The notes under the pieces are model-generated. The model was not told the DNA's origin and did no database searches. It worked only from the letters and a program-made list of their open reading frames with translations. A stretch of 64,000 bases of DNA from contig NC_063984.1 in NCBI RefSeq assembly GCF_932276165.1, positions 9,555,501-9,619,500 of the forward strand, given 5' to 3'. The first letter of the stretch is position 1, and the number at the start of each line of letters is the position of its first letter. The DNA comes from Plutella xylostella. Its lineage: Eukaryota > Arthropoda > Insecta > Lepidoptera > Plutellidae. Both the position numbers and the translations under genes were made by a program. This document shows positions 35,401-47,422 of the stretch, in pieces.

Positions 35401-35702
35401 CGCTCCGTCGTAAACTCAGTTTAAACCACGATTCTTGTATGAGAAAATGCGAAATCACACCTGTTGCTGTCTGTTGTGCGTTAACTATGTATTTTTATGG
35501 GTACTTAACGGGACCGGAGAGAAACACTAGGAAAACATAACCTTAAAGTTTTCTCGGGAAGTTTATGAATGAAAAGCGCGACCCCCGAGTGGGTGGCTGC
35601 GGGTACTCACCACCACATGCTCCCGCGCCCTCTCCGGGGCTTGCTGGTCGCCTGGCACGACACTACAACAGTCAACACTACGAGAGTACACAAACACTTC
35701 AT
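22880..35702 (-). CDS. wg: wingless / Wnt1, secreted Wnt ligand (complete, four coding exons)
   Basis: Exons on the - strand are 35702-35611, 31760-31498, 24569-24271 and 23407-22880, totalling 1182 bp and 393 residues; introns are 3850, 6928 and 863 bp. The signal peptide is at residues 1-18 (MKCLCTLVVLTVVVSCQA). Wnt1 markers in order: WWGIAKAGEPNN, VLYMDPAVHATLRRKQRRL, RRWNC, NLFGKIVDKGCRETAF, the WKWGGCSDNIGFGF block with SREFVDTGERG, NLHNNEAGRAHVQ, CHGMSGSC (acylated Ser234), KTCWMRL, CNDSSLGVDGCDLMCCGRGY and a C-terminus ending HTCL. The loop after FDGASRVQ is short compared with the long fly Wg insert. Known role: a morphogen acting through Frizzled/Arrow and Armadillo. It is convergent with Wnt6 and co-directional with the astacin-like gene. 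Confidence 0.97.
23408..24270 (-). other. wg: wg intron 3
   Basis: 863 bp between exons 3 and 4, with no mobile element visible. The moderately GC-rich stretch 23880-24200 differs from the AT-rich background; I see no coding evidence in it. Confidence 0.6.
24271..24569 (-). CDS. wg: wg exon 3
   Basis: The acceptor is ccgctcccccgcag. It encodes CRETAFIYAITSAG, ACAEGSIESCSCDYSH, an Ala/Arg-rich linker, WKWGGCSDNIGFGF and NLHNNEAGRA. The donor gagcg|gtaagc is phase 0. Confidence 0.97.
24570..31497 (-). other. wg: wg intron 2 (candidate regulatory intron)
   Basis: 6.9 kb. Unlike most of the window it has few recognisable mobile elements (one LINE-like tail at 27560-27645). It contains GC-rich patches at about 25590-25640, 25700-25920, 26340-26600, 26990-27090 and 28700-28770, interspersed with TAATTA-type homeodomain motifs. 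This composition suits an enhancer-bearing intron but does not prove it. Confidence 0.5.
27560..27645 (+). mobile_element. Decayed LINE-like tail in wg intron 2
   Basis: ggctgctggaagagcg, ttaggagaggcgcatatgca and a final tggttgatggtgatgatgat resemble, with many changes, the 3' end of the LINE at 15028-16058 and 51171-51421. Confidence 0.4.
31498..31760 (-). CDS. wg: wg exon 2
   Basis: The acceptor is gtttgtcgcag. It encodes GIAKAGEPNNLAPMSPGVL, DPAVHATLRRKQRRLAREN, the ECQHQFKNRRWNCSTRNF block and NLFGKIVDK. The donor caaag|gtaagc leaves one base of Gly119. Confidence 0.97.
31761..35610 (-). other. wg: wg intron 1
   Basis: 3.85 kb. It contains a (CCG)n run at about 32138-32158 and otherwise AT-rich sequence. 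No coding segment or recognised mobile element is seen. Confidence 0.55.
35611..35702 (-). CDS. wg: wg exon 1 (signal peptide)
   Basis: The ATG at 35702-35700 starts 30 codons plus TG: a hydrophobic signal core, then a basic KPRRGRGSMW segment. The donor gtggtg|gtgagt splits Trp31. A six-codon upstream ORF ends 10 nt before this ATG. Confidence 0.93.
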
Positions 35703-35712
35703 TCTGGGCGGT

Positions 35713-35733
35713 TCACCTCACTATGTGTAGCAT
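35713..35733 (-). promoter_or_regulatory. Six-codon upstream ORF before the wg start
   Basis: On the - strand ATG CTA CAC ATA GTG AGG TGA ends 10 nt upstream of the wg ATG. If it is in the transcript it could lower translation of wg. Confidence 0.4.
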
Positions 35734-35744
35734 GAGCGCGGCAG

Positions 35745-35835
35745 TGGTACTGAGCTCGGCGCGGCGCGGCGCCGGCGGGCGGGGCGGTGGTGGGGCCTTA
35801 CCTGAGAACGCTTCACGTGATTGGGCCGCGTTTTT
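35745..35835 (-). promoter_or_regulatory. Candidate wg proximal promoter
   Basis: On the - strand there is a CCAAT box followed directly by an E-box (cccaatcacgtgaagcg), then GC boxes (ccgccccgcccg) and an arthropod-type initiator TCAGT at 35753-35749, about 47 nt before the ATG. No TATA box is seen. A donor-like cag|gtaagg at about 35809 could instead mark the end of an upstream non-coding exon. Confidence 0.4.
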
Positions 35836-36719
35836 TTTAGGTCATTAGGTCTGGAGGAGGTTATGCAAGCGTCTGAGGGTTAATTGTTTTAATCGGCTTA
35901 CGGATTCGGTTTCAGATTGAGTTGTTGCCGTAAGTGGATGGTTTTGGCGGTTCCTATGAATGGATTAGTCCGTGTTTAAATCGCGTTATGCAAATTTGCT
36001 AACGATTTGTTTTGTTTACAGCAAATAGATATTAGGTTTGTCTAAATGTACTTATAACAGTTGAAGACTTACCTATGTATCAGGAACTAATCACTTGTTG
36101 ATATAACTTCTTTTTATGTTCATGTCTGCACCATGAGAGATTATCAAATAAATTTATAGGAAGGACGGTAGGATTCCTTGTATTGCATTTCGGGTGCATT
36201 TTTTAATTAAGCCATAGCTAACTCTCGGCTCATGATAGACTTAACTCCTGTTTCTCCAAGGAATTCTTCATTCACATCATGTCCCTAGCAGCCAGTAGTA
36301 ATGGCTGAGGGTGGTTGGACCAGTTTTTGTCGTCACTAAGCGAGGAATGCTCTGGAGCACTGGCCAGTCTGGCCTCTCATGATGCAATATTTACCTCCTT
36401 GAAGAAAGAAACGAGAATAATATTTATACATTTTCCAAGATGGCAGCTGATTCTTAGATGTTTTGCGGTTAAATTAAAATCAAAAATGTTATTAAAGGCA
36501 GGTACATGTTCTGGGTACGAGCGATCACCAAAAGTGATGAAGAATGGATTTATAGAAAAATATAGTTTTAAAAATGAATATTAATTATTATTTTTTATAA
36601 TTAGTACTACTGACATATATTATATCTAAATGACGCAAGACTAATCCCTCCATCCATTACCGGCTGATTCACATAACAGTCGGCGATTCTGAAACAATTT
36701 TAATCCATAACATGACGCG

Positions 36720-36840
36720 ATTTCTCGATCAAGGTGAAGGCAGTGAGTCAGCGGGCGGTGGGAGGGGCGGGCTCGACCAATCAGCGCGCGGCGTCGCGGG
36801 ACCGGCGCGGGCGCACGTGAGCCGCTCCGCTAAGGAATTT
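36720..36840. promoter_or_regulatory. GC-rich block about 1 kb upstream of wg
   Basis: A sharp GC-rich island in AT-rich DNA with ggaggggcgggc, ccaatcagcgcgcgg and gcgcacgtgagcc. It repeats the CCAAT plus CACGTG pairing of the proximal promoter. It may be an alternative promoter or an enhancer. Confidence 0.3.
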
Positions 36841-38139
36841 TGACATTCGATGTTTAAAAATTTGATTCCCAGAACGGGATTTCTGTTGGTCGAACTTTGG
36901 GAACATTATGCTGATCATTTTGAATGTTGGGTTTCGTGGGAAATAATTTTTTTAGGATATAAATATTGTGAGTATACCTCTAAATATGTACCTAAAATAT
37001 TGTTTGATATGAGATTTCGATAACATTTAATTTATATATATTTTAATATCTATTCTGGTATAAATTAAAAAGAAAGTGTTGGTCTATTGATTTTGCTACG
37101 CCGCCTACGAGTTGGCGCCGCTACGAGGGTGCTACGCTAAAAGTTTACATACAAAAGAATTCAACGCACGCGCGCACTTTCACATAGAAATTGTATGGGA
37201 TTTATTTCAAATAAATAAATTGTTAATTTACTTACACTAATACATTATTTATTTTCTATAAATATATTTAATAATTGCTATTACTAATTTAGTTACTAAA
37301 GTTACTGTTAAAATTAAGTATTAATGTAGTTGTAGGTATACATATTAGAATAGAATATTTCTGCTTTATAGTACCTATCTAATTTCAGCCTTTTATAAAC
37401 ATGTAACTAGAATAACGCAAATGAAAAGCAAAGAATGCTACGGCCATAATTTAGATATCTTCACTTGCATTCTAGTTCTGAGAATAGTAATAAAATCCGT
37501 TATTTTGTTCAATCGTCACTGTCCATTCGGATATGAATGGAATTCCTGATGCTACCGTATCAGAAGGGAGGCATTTATAACAAATTTGTCACACCGATCC
37601 CTTATTTAGTACTAGGGGGTCATGCCTCACAAAGGCGTCCTTAAAGACTGTATTGAAACAGAAAAAGCCTCATTATTAACACTCGACATTGTTAAACTTT
37701 AACAGAAATTAAAACTTTTAAGACCGAGGTAACTGTAACCTTAATGTCAGGCGTTTACGGTTGAGTTTCGAAGTAAGTTTCGTTAATTGTTTTGGTAGCA
37801 CGAGGTGTTTTTTCACGGGGCACTGCAGTCGGTATTATGGAGCTCGATAATTAACAATAAGCTCGCACAGAGTGTGTCCGCGGGAAATAAATCTGTCGTT
37901 TCGTATTGTTTTGTGAGAACTGTGTGAAGAGGTGTTGCTGTTTTTAAGTTTTACATTTGTTTTAGAATATTTACAATATATTTTTGCAAGTGAAAGAAAG
38001 CTTTTACTTATATTTTCAATCCTTATATAATATTATATTTATTAGGTGCGTGATAGATCTATACTTATATTTTAATTTCAGATGGTATGTAAAAAAATAA
38101 TAAAATCATGAAATAACCGGCAAAACTAAACTTCCCACC

Positions 38140-39280
38140 GTTCTCTCGCTTATCTCTCGCCATTACGAAAACCAAACAGCGCCGCATATGCCGTGCGCAG
38201 CGCTACAAATAAGTTCTATAAACCGACAATGAGAACTGATCCACGTCCGGAGAACAAACACATGCCAAAGCGAACCCTTTGCTACACATATAAAGCCGAT
38301 TTTGCAGAGGGAAAGAAAGGAAAAGTGGCCAACGGATAAGATTTTTACTGTACTTGCTTATTGTATCTATATTACTCGGAGTGAGCGTAAATATTACGTT
38401 TTATTGTGTTTACAGATAGGCGCGGTCGCCCATTGAAGCCGAGCCGGTGTGGTCGCCCCCCGTGAGCCGCCTCGCATCCAACACGTTTAGAAAAAAAAAC
38501 CTATCCGCCCCTCACAATCACTTTATGGCGATGACAACTAAATAAGTAGCCGGCCATTTTCCCGCTGCGAGGAATTCTTAAGGGGACGCTAAATTCAACA
38601 CTCTGATGACCAGAAGCTGATGATTTATCTATGACAACGCACGTTTGTGTGGCCCGGGCCCGGCCCTATATAACACTATTATGAGCCGCGCCGCCTGCCG
38701 CCTCAGATAATACATAATGAAAATATACGATGTCATCGGCGAGTAATCCACTCGCCAGCGCAGCCTGCACTCCGCAACTCAATGGGACTGCGTTTCAGAA
38801 CAAATTGAACAGAAACCCCTTTTATGAAGACGTGTCAATAAGCTACTAAGAAAACTTTGATTAACACTCACTGCGTTTGTTAAGAATTTGTAATGGCTTT
38901 TTTTGTTGTGTCTACAATAGGCGTGTTCATTGATGTTTTAGTTATTTATCCCACGCCTCTGCTTCAGTGAAATAAAACTATGAGTCTGCGTAGGAAAGTG
39001 TTGGAGGTCGCCGCGGCATGCGGGGTCCGGCGGCGAGCGATTGCGAACTTCGCACATAAACAATATGGCGTCCCACGCCGCGCGGGATGCTAATGACCGA
39101 GCCGAACATTGTTTTTGTTAAAAACCGCACAAAAAAGGAAATTGAAACATCGAAATTCTTGTCCGCGTTTAGGAGCGATAAAATCACGGCTCTCGAATGA
39201 TATATAGCGTCCTCGTCTAATCTAATAGCGTTTTAATATCATGGCTCTGAATAGCCGACTCGGTGGTTCTCAACATGCGA
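38140..39280. promoter_or_regulatory. Candidate upstream regulatory region of wg
   Basis: A run of GC-enriched, non-repetitive sequence (38140-38310, 38410-38480, 38640-38800, 39000-39110) 2.5-3.5 kb upstream of wg, with no open frame of note. It is proposed on composition and position only. Confidence 0.25.
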
Positions 39281-40503
39281 TCTAATGCCCTAATAAATCA
39301 CGTCACAGCACATGTCTGTCAAGCAAATCATTTGCATTGATGAAATAATGACAAACTGCTTCCCTTGATTGATGATCATCAAGAAATTGTTTTAATTGAA
39401 GTCAATTTGCAAGTATAATACAATCGTGTCAATACAAATAATAAAAACGCTATATGCAATTAATCAATATAATGAATGTGAGGACTACGACCTTACGTAA
39501 ATACCACACAAATTACGTCCACAACTGAATACCACGAATGAAAAGGTAGAGCAGAAATCCAGTTACAGAAACAGGAATAAATGAAGTCATTAGCATAATT
39601 TGCAGAAGGTTGAGAGCCGCAGGCGGGGAGGTGTCGGTTAATAAGTCGCTGCGGTCGGTGGTCCTCAGTTTTCGTGGTCTTTTTGCGTTGAACTGTATCT
39701 ACCGAAATTATGACATATTGTGCATAACTGCGGTCGAACCTCGGACCTCCCGACTCTTGCGTCCTGCGCCAGCCTCCCGCATTATGTGAGGGTGGTACCT
39801 CACTGTAGCGAATGTCATTGTAGCGATTATATGTATATTTTTTTCATGGTAGTCACATTGTTAAAAGTAAAAGTATGAATAGGTACTTATTGTCATATTT
39901 TTTGACTTACCTATATTCCTTGTGGGGATCATTAGTGCTTCCTCATAAGTTACGGTTTTATTTAATTATTTATACAATATAAATCATTCAATAAAAAACA
40001 CAACTACAATATATAACAGTTAGATATGTAAAGGTCTTACGTAGTAGTTGATCTTGGGACTAAAATATAGTTCACGACGATTAATTTAAGATAATGAGAT
40101 GTACAATTTATATATAAATATTCGTAAACTAGACCAACTACATGATCATCTGATATAAGTTTCAGGCATATCCATAAAATTCGTACGAGTGTGGTGGCAC
40201 CTTTAAAACGCCACTCAATACATGTAAAACTTCCAACTTTTTTATTACACCACAAGCTGTAAAATTAAACAGCAATAATAACATGTTGGGTTAATGACGG
40301 CTGTTTAATAATAATAAAAAAAAACGTTTCTAGTCATTTGGAATTAAACTTTAATTATTAAAAGTGTATTTAATTTCTTGTCTTACACAAAGATTTTATC
40401 GCATCTTAATAATCACGAAAACATACAACCGCTATGATACGGATCATAATAAAATCGCTCGCCGTGAGGCATGTACACGTAATAAAATCAAAAATTCGCT
40501 TTC

Positions 40504-43100
40504 ATTATAATAATAATAATAATAATAATAATTCTTTATTGCAGGTGTATACCCATAGTTAAAATTAAAAATACATTAAATTCACAAATAAAATAAAATA
40601 CAATAAAATGGTCAAATTATAAAATTAAAAATACACTATAAAATATAAAAATAAAAAGCTTTCTACCTAAATAAAACTTGAGAAGTAGGTAGGGTCATTT
40701 GCGATTTGCGGTCAGCTGTACAGAGAGCCAATGTTTTAAGATTGGGCACCTGTAGTCATTAGCAACGTTCATTAAGATTGCATTCCCAGCGCTGCGCAGT
40801 CTGTGCCAGAACGAGGCGATCCGGGACCTCATGATGGCGAAGAAGTCGGGCACCCTCGCCTCGGCGAACATGTTCGACGCACTGCAATACCGCGGCTGGC
40901 GCATGAGGATGCGGTATGCGTCATTATACTGCACCCTCATGGCACTCATTGATTTGCGTGTAAATTTGGTCCACAGGTGACAGGTGTACATGTTTTGGCA
41001 GTAAGCCCTAAAGAGTGTGATTTTTACATCTTTATTGCACCTGTGGAACCGTCTAGCGAGCATGTTACACCTCACCGAGAGCGCCCGCCGCTCGCGCTCG
41101 ATGTCCTGGTCGTCGGTGAGGTCCTCAGTCAGGAGATGGCCCAGGTACCTAAACTTCCGCACCTGCTGCACCGGTGATCCATCAAGAGAGATCCCTGGAA
41201 CCCTCTCCGGACCCTTTCCTGCCTTGAAAACCATGAACTCCGTTTTTTTGACGTTGTATTTCAGTCCATGAGAATTAGCATAATTCTCACAGACCGAAAG
41301 CAGTTTACGTAAGCCATTGATCGAGGGACTGAGTAGCACCATGTCGTCCGCATAGCTTAGGTTGTTTACACAAACTCCCCTCACATGACAGCCGACACCG
41401 GTGCCCCTCAGCTCCCCGATGAGGTCATTTATATAGGCATTGAAAAGGTCCGGAGAGGTGAGACCCCCCTGGCGCACCCCGCAGTCTAGCCTATATTCGC
41501 TAGAGGTCGAGTCGCCCCATCTCACAGCATTTGTTTGGTTGCCGTACCAGTATCTCAACAGATCCACAATACAAGCCGAAACACCCGAGTCCATCAACTT
41601 ACGCCACAGAGAGTCGTAATTTACTAAATCAAAGGCCTTGCTGAGATCTAGGAAGCAGGCGTAGACCGACGTATCTCTCTGGACATAATAGTTGACCGTG
41701 TGCTTGAGGCTCATTACTGCGGAGTCCGTTGAGAGTCCGGGACGGAAACCAAACTGTGCATCATCAATCTGCAACTTACCCACCAGTGCAGGCTGCAGAA
41801 GCCGCTCCAGGACCTTACCTATCACCGTCCCCAGTGAAATTGGCCGGTAGTTGCTCGAGGATCCAAGGTCACCCGTCCTATTCTTTGGTACTGGGATGAC
41901 CACAGTCTTCATAAGCTGTGCTGGAAGATAGCCACATTTGAGACACTTATTAAAGAGTTGACATAGACTGGGAAAGAGGGCATCACCAGCACACATGAGA
42001 TGTTCAATGCTCAGCCCGTCGTGCCCCGGCGACTTGCCCCGCTTCATGCGCCGCACCGCGCGAGCCACGTCGTGCACGCTGAACTGCAACACTTGATCGG
42101 CCGGGACACGACGTCTGCTGGCCGAGGCCACAGGGGGGCCTGAAGGTAGCAGAGGGGTGACCTTGAAACTGCGAGCAAAGAGATTAGCAATGTCCGTAGG
42201 GTTTTGATGACCTCCCACGGACACTGGCAGACTTTGTTTATATTCCAGCTTTTTTGTGGCTTTCCAAAACTTTGAAAAGTTTTTATCTTTTCGATGCAAA
42301 GCTAAAATATTCATTTTTATCTGATCCTCATTTTTCTGGCACCATTGTAGCTTACTTTTGAACTCCCGGCGACTATCGCGCATGCCATCATAGAGTGGGC
42401 CCGCCACCGGCCGGCCAGCCGCCACCCAGCACTGGAAATGCAATCTAGCTACTGAATGGGACTCCCTTACGTGATAATTCCACCCTATAATATTCTTCTT
42501 ATTAGCGCTCTGTACAGCGGACCGCGGCCTCACGCTAGCAATAGCTGCATTTTGTAATATGCTCACAATATCTGCATAAAATTTGTCTATACATTTTATA
42601 TCATGCATACAGGGTCCGTTTATACATTCAATACATTCATTAACATTAGAATTCATAAGTTTAAAATAATTTTTACAGTAATTATAAAATACATCAGTCT
42701 GACTAGAGTCTCTAGCACCCCATACAATATTATAATTCATTTTATTACTAAATTTTATCACAGATGGAACACAAAACATATCACATTCAATACATATAGG
42801 AAAATGGTCTGACCATGTTACGTCATACATGACATACGCGGTGGTGACGGTGGTCCAGGCAGCCTGCGTGGTTAGGCAGTGGTCCAGCCAGCGCCGGGAG
42901 CCGTTCGCCTCACTGATGAAGGTGTAGGTGTCCGAGGCGGCGCCCAGCAGGTTCATGTCCGCGCACTCCCACGTCTGCTCGCTGCAGTAGCTCGACAGTT
43001 CATCACCAAAGCATGTGCCGGGGTGGGCGTTATAGTCACCGAGCATAAACGCCGAGGCGACATCATATGATGTCGCCTCGGCGTCAGGATCGTATAGTTA
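40504..43100 (-). mobile_element. Non-LTR retrotransposon with endonuclease and reverse transcriptase
   Basis: A - strand frame of 783 codons (43046-40695) begins inside the endonuclease domain: MLGDYNAHPG, SRRWLDHCL, SDHFPI. It then runs through a complete reverse transcriptase with ACFLDLSKAFDLVNYD, DCGVRQGGLTSPDLF and LSYADDMVLLSP, and a thumb/C-terminal region with RALSVRCNMLARRFHR. The 3' end is AATAAAG followed by an (ATT)n tail at 40504-40533. It is truncated at its 5' end near 43050-43100, where a perfect 36-bp palindrome lies. The long intact frame suggests a young copy. The clade is uncertain (CR1/Jockey group). Confidence 0.85.
43049..43084. repeat. Perfect 36-bp palindrome at the LINE 5' break
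   Basis: acgccgaggcgacatcat is followed immediately by its exact reverse complement, with no spacer. It spans the point where the endonuclease frame of the LINE becomes incoherent. Confidence 0.85.
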
Positions 43101-43449
43101 TAGCAGGTCAAGTCACGCGACTCATAGATTGGGAGCATCATCCTCGCAACATCTTGCCATGTGTTACGAATTTACGATACCTAATATCTTTAGATTAGCG
43201 TTCTACTTAAGTTTATTTTTAGTTTATACTAATAAGGTTGGTATTAAGGTACTAATGGGAGGTGTTTTAACTAGATCAATCTGTGTATGTGTCTGTAGCT
43301 CTGAGGTGAATGAATATATTCAGACAGAGAGTAGCTTCAGATGTGTTCAATCAAAATATGCTCATTATTAATATCAGCACTATCGTGGATTTTTAATTTT
43401 TAATATGTAGAGGTATATTATTTATTCTTGAAAAAGTTCTTTGACATAT

Positions 43450-43482
43450 GGAATGTTAGGTGGAACTTTTTCATTGCTCATG
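43450..43482. repeat. Solo end of a mariner-type small element
   Basis: The segment ggtggaactttttcattgct, continuing catgagtgta, matches the right end of the element at 45096-45305 (ggaactttttcattgcccgtgagtgta). I found no partner end nearby. Confidence 0.45.
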
Positions 43483-45095
43483 AGTGTATTTTATGAAGGT
43501 AAGTACACCATTTACTAGAAAAAAAAACAGTTACCACCCTCTGAAAAACTCTTTGATCCTGAGTCCTGGGTGTTTAACCACGAGCTTATAAAGCTTTTAG
43601 CTGAATTAATAAGAGCAAAATAAATATGTGTTTCTAAAAAGAACTAACCTATCTTAATAAATGATTAATCTCTGTAGGTACTGGATGTATAGTGGTTATA
43701 ATAATAGGAAAGACATGATCTAGTCAAGCTAGCGGTCAAGGCCAAGATCAATGGCATTGAACGTGTTAAAACATGAATACGAGTGTGTCTGGCGCATAAT
43801 ACAATACTTGAGCGACTTTGGCTTTACAAATGAGAACAAACCATAGCTCATGTAATCGGCAAGTTTAATGGAACGAAAAGAAAATCTTCGTTTTTCGTAA
43901 GCTAGAGTGAACAGGCTAGAGTGACCGGCCTTATAGCATAGAGTAGTAGATACTTAATCACAATAATATCACAGCCAAATTATGATATCTGTGTTTATAG
44001 ACACAAAAGATTCAATTATTTTTCATATTGCATATTAAAATGTTGGGAGAAAGAAAATTGATATAGTTGATATTGTTACTTTCCAAACAACATATAGGTA
44101 ACTAACTATATAAAAGTGAACAGAGTGGATGTATAAAAGATGGTATTTCATCAGTGGCTTATATGGAATAAGGCCAGAATTGGCTCCGAATTTTACTTGT
44201 TTTTGTGTAGGTACACTAATTATTTCCCTAAATGCCGGAGGCTAACTTCTTGCAGTCTGATAAAGCTGCATATATTTAAAATTCCATCTTTGATACAATT
44301 ATGATTTAGATTCTAGACTGCTTACAAAAAACACTGCATCAAATCCATCATGCTACCTACTTATTATCTAGAGATTAACCTTCTCTGTTAACTTTGGAAT
44401 ATTCGCAAAAAACTTGAGGTTTGTTTATTGACTAGAAATACACAGGAATGTATTTTATCACAGAAGTTCCGCACAAATTGGTGTATTGACTTTACATTGA
44501 AATAGCTGTTACATCTTTTTTGCAATACTCCGTAGAAGTTATAACATCTTTTGTCCGTGTAAATTTCCTAGTGTTGTAACTTGAGAGATGCATTTACGTC
44601 ACGAGTATTGGCACGTACTGATACATGGCAATCCCCGTGAATGCATATTTCAACTTACAACACTTCACAATGCTACGTACTTACACCGCGTTCAGCTTGA
44701 GAGTTATAAATACAGTCCATACGTTTACTAGTGTACGAGAATTTTCAAAAGTCGTTAAACTAAAGTTGTTATGAATTCTGGGCATCCATAATATACATAA
44801 GATAAAAAATCTAATAATATGAAATCCTTACAAAATTAAAGCAAACAACTACAATAAAAATATGTATATAAATATACGGGGTTAGATAACCTTTATATTT
44901 GACATTGCACTTCGTTACTTTAACGTTCATTCATAGTTTAGCGCGACCCATTCAATTAGATTCTGCACAATGAATATTAAATCAAATTTCAACCGCAACA
45001 ATATAGCATTCCATTGGTATCGCCACATGCATACAAATAAGAAGAGAAGGTATTACTCGTATTATGTATGTAACTCCATAGCTTAGTGTAAATTA

Positions 45096-45305
45096 CACTC
45101 ACGGGCAATGAAAGTTTTCTCCTAAACGGAAAAAGGTAGCTTTATTAAGCTTTCGGCAACATTGAAGTACATTTAACTGAGCGTCAGGATATTAAGAACT
45201 TAAAACAGTAACATTTTGTTCAAATTTGAAAATAAAAGTTTGGAGAAATTGGTGTCTTTTGGCGTCTTTATTTTGTGAGTGGAACTTTTTCATTGCCCGT
45301 GAGTG
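45096..45305. mobile_element. 210-bp mariner-like MITE with TA target duplication
   Basis: The ends cactcacgggcaatgaaa and its inverse tttcattgcccgtgagtg are flanked by TA at 45094-45095 and 45306-45307. There is no coding capacity. Confidence 0.8.
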
Positions 45306-47359
45306 TATTATGAAGTTTAAAAAGCATCTCATTTTATATTTAAACGGTAAGTACAATGTAAATTTTATGAATTTAACTTTTTAACACGGTTGTAATTTCA
45401 AAAATATTGTGAAATTTGTAACGTTTTTTGGAAGCGGAATTTGTATTGAATTAACTATAATAAAATTGTTACCCTATTATCATAATTATAATTAAGTTGA
45501 TAATCTTTTATTGGTGTTGGCATTTGCTACTTACTTGCTTCTTTTACTAACTTAGCATTGTCGTTATGTTTACACTGTTAAACATAGCACTGCTGCTAAC
45601 TAAAAGTTAGCAATGTCGGCCTCTATAAAAAAAACTGTTTTTTATTTTATTTATCTATCTACACTGTTGCACACAGCACTGTGCTCAGTTGTGCAGAATG
45701 ATGCGTGAGGAACAATAAAGTAATGGATCCGTCGAGGCCCGCGGCACTCTCCGCAACGTCTTCACACGACGCCGGTGGCATCCTCACACCGACAGCAAAT
45801 AGCAGAACAGACACTGCTTGTAGCTTTAAGGCCTAAGCGATATGCCGATAAACAGGAATGTTTAAAAATAATATAGTACGCCAAAACAGGGTTACTCAGA
45901 GGTTCATTTTTTTTTTGTATTTTTATCAAAAATATATTTATGAAACAAGAATATTTTATCCACTTATTTCCTTGCAGCTCCTGGGTCCCTATTCAGTCAG
46001 GCAGCATCCGGTACACAGGTCGCCACATCGGACCCAGGATCTGAAAGGCCCTGAAGCTGAAGCCTGGGCAAGGAAAAAGTCTTCTAAGGCCCGAAGCCTG
46101 CGCCCTGGTGGGTGCACAAGAGAATCACTCAAATCGACTAATTAGTCGAAAGAAACAAAGTTGGAAATTTTCAAATCTCGTAGAACAAAAATTGTTCAAA
46201 ATAACAAGCCTTAGTTTCGAATTACTATACAACTATATTATTGTGGAAAGTATATTTATTACGGTCTGTTATTAATGGATAAGATCGTACCTTCTGCTAT
46301 AAAAATATTTTCGTGTGCCTCTAGTAAATTTGTAACTCTATAATCACTAGTAACGTAATGGAGGTTAGATTTGCTATAGCTTGCAGGCTTGTTTTACGTT
46401 TCAATGTAATTAAGGTAAATGTCAGTTCATTATTTACACCTTTATTGACTCACCACGATGTTTAAGAAGCGGCGATGATAATAGCATGGGTAAATTTGAT
46501 TTAAAAAATTAAATATAAGGTGGTTACTTCGATGGTACTCTCAAACTTAAACTTTCAGTGTTGTTGAGTGTGCATACAATTGATTCAATGTGCCATACAA
46601 TCCAATGTGTTTGTGTGAATTCCGTATTAAAGGCCCAAATACTGTATTTCGCCACCCAGCACGTGAAGTCATTTGTGGTATTTCCGATTATCAAAATTCA
46701 TTATACGGAGGCCAAAAACTCAATAAAACGTAAAATTAGCATAAATTTCGATGTTATCTGCTATCGAGACCCAAACTACAGTGGGATTAATTGTATCCGA
46801 TTGTGGAGTAAGTTTTAGCTCTCGATCTAAAATAATGTGTATTAACACTGTTAAATCTGATCAATTACATTAGACCTAACATTTAAATAGCATTCCATTT
46901 TCGTAAAGGCGTCTATAATGTCACTGGCCATCAAAACGCACAAAGAATAAGTTATCGAGCCGTCAATCGAAAAAATAGCATCGTAACTAATAGCCGAGGT
47001 ATCGGAACCTGCGTTTAACTAAAAATGTTGGACAAAGGCAGCGACAACTGATCTGAGTGGAGCGTGAGAATGAAGGACCTTGGGTCAGCCGGGATTCGAA
47101 CTCGGCACGCTGAGGTTCTGTATAAAAATATATGTTTTTGGAAAATTATATATATTTTATTTTTTTGTTTAATGTATTTATGTTGACCAATTTTCCTGTG
47201 TTATTTTTGTAAGGGAAACATTTACTCGCGAGCTGATGTTGACATTGTTACGATACTTTTGGTTATATTTTGTGATTCACAGTACTAAATCTTCAGCAAC
47301 GTAGATTATAGTAAATAAATCTAGAGGATCGTTCCTGATCTTTATAAAAAAATAAATAA

Positions 47360-47361
<2 letters not shown>

Positions 47362-47409
<48 letters not shown>

Positions 47410-47422
47410 TTATATATATATT
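47362..47422. repeat. (AT)n microsatellite
   Basis: An uninterrupted AT dinucleotide run of about 45 bp, followed after gttt by a shorter TA run. Confidence 0.9.

Noticed and set aside
45961..46145. Exon-like GC-rich segment after a ttgcag acceptor-like site
   Set aside because: It has no recognisable protein match, no downstream donor in phase and no partner exons. It may be an old repeat.
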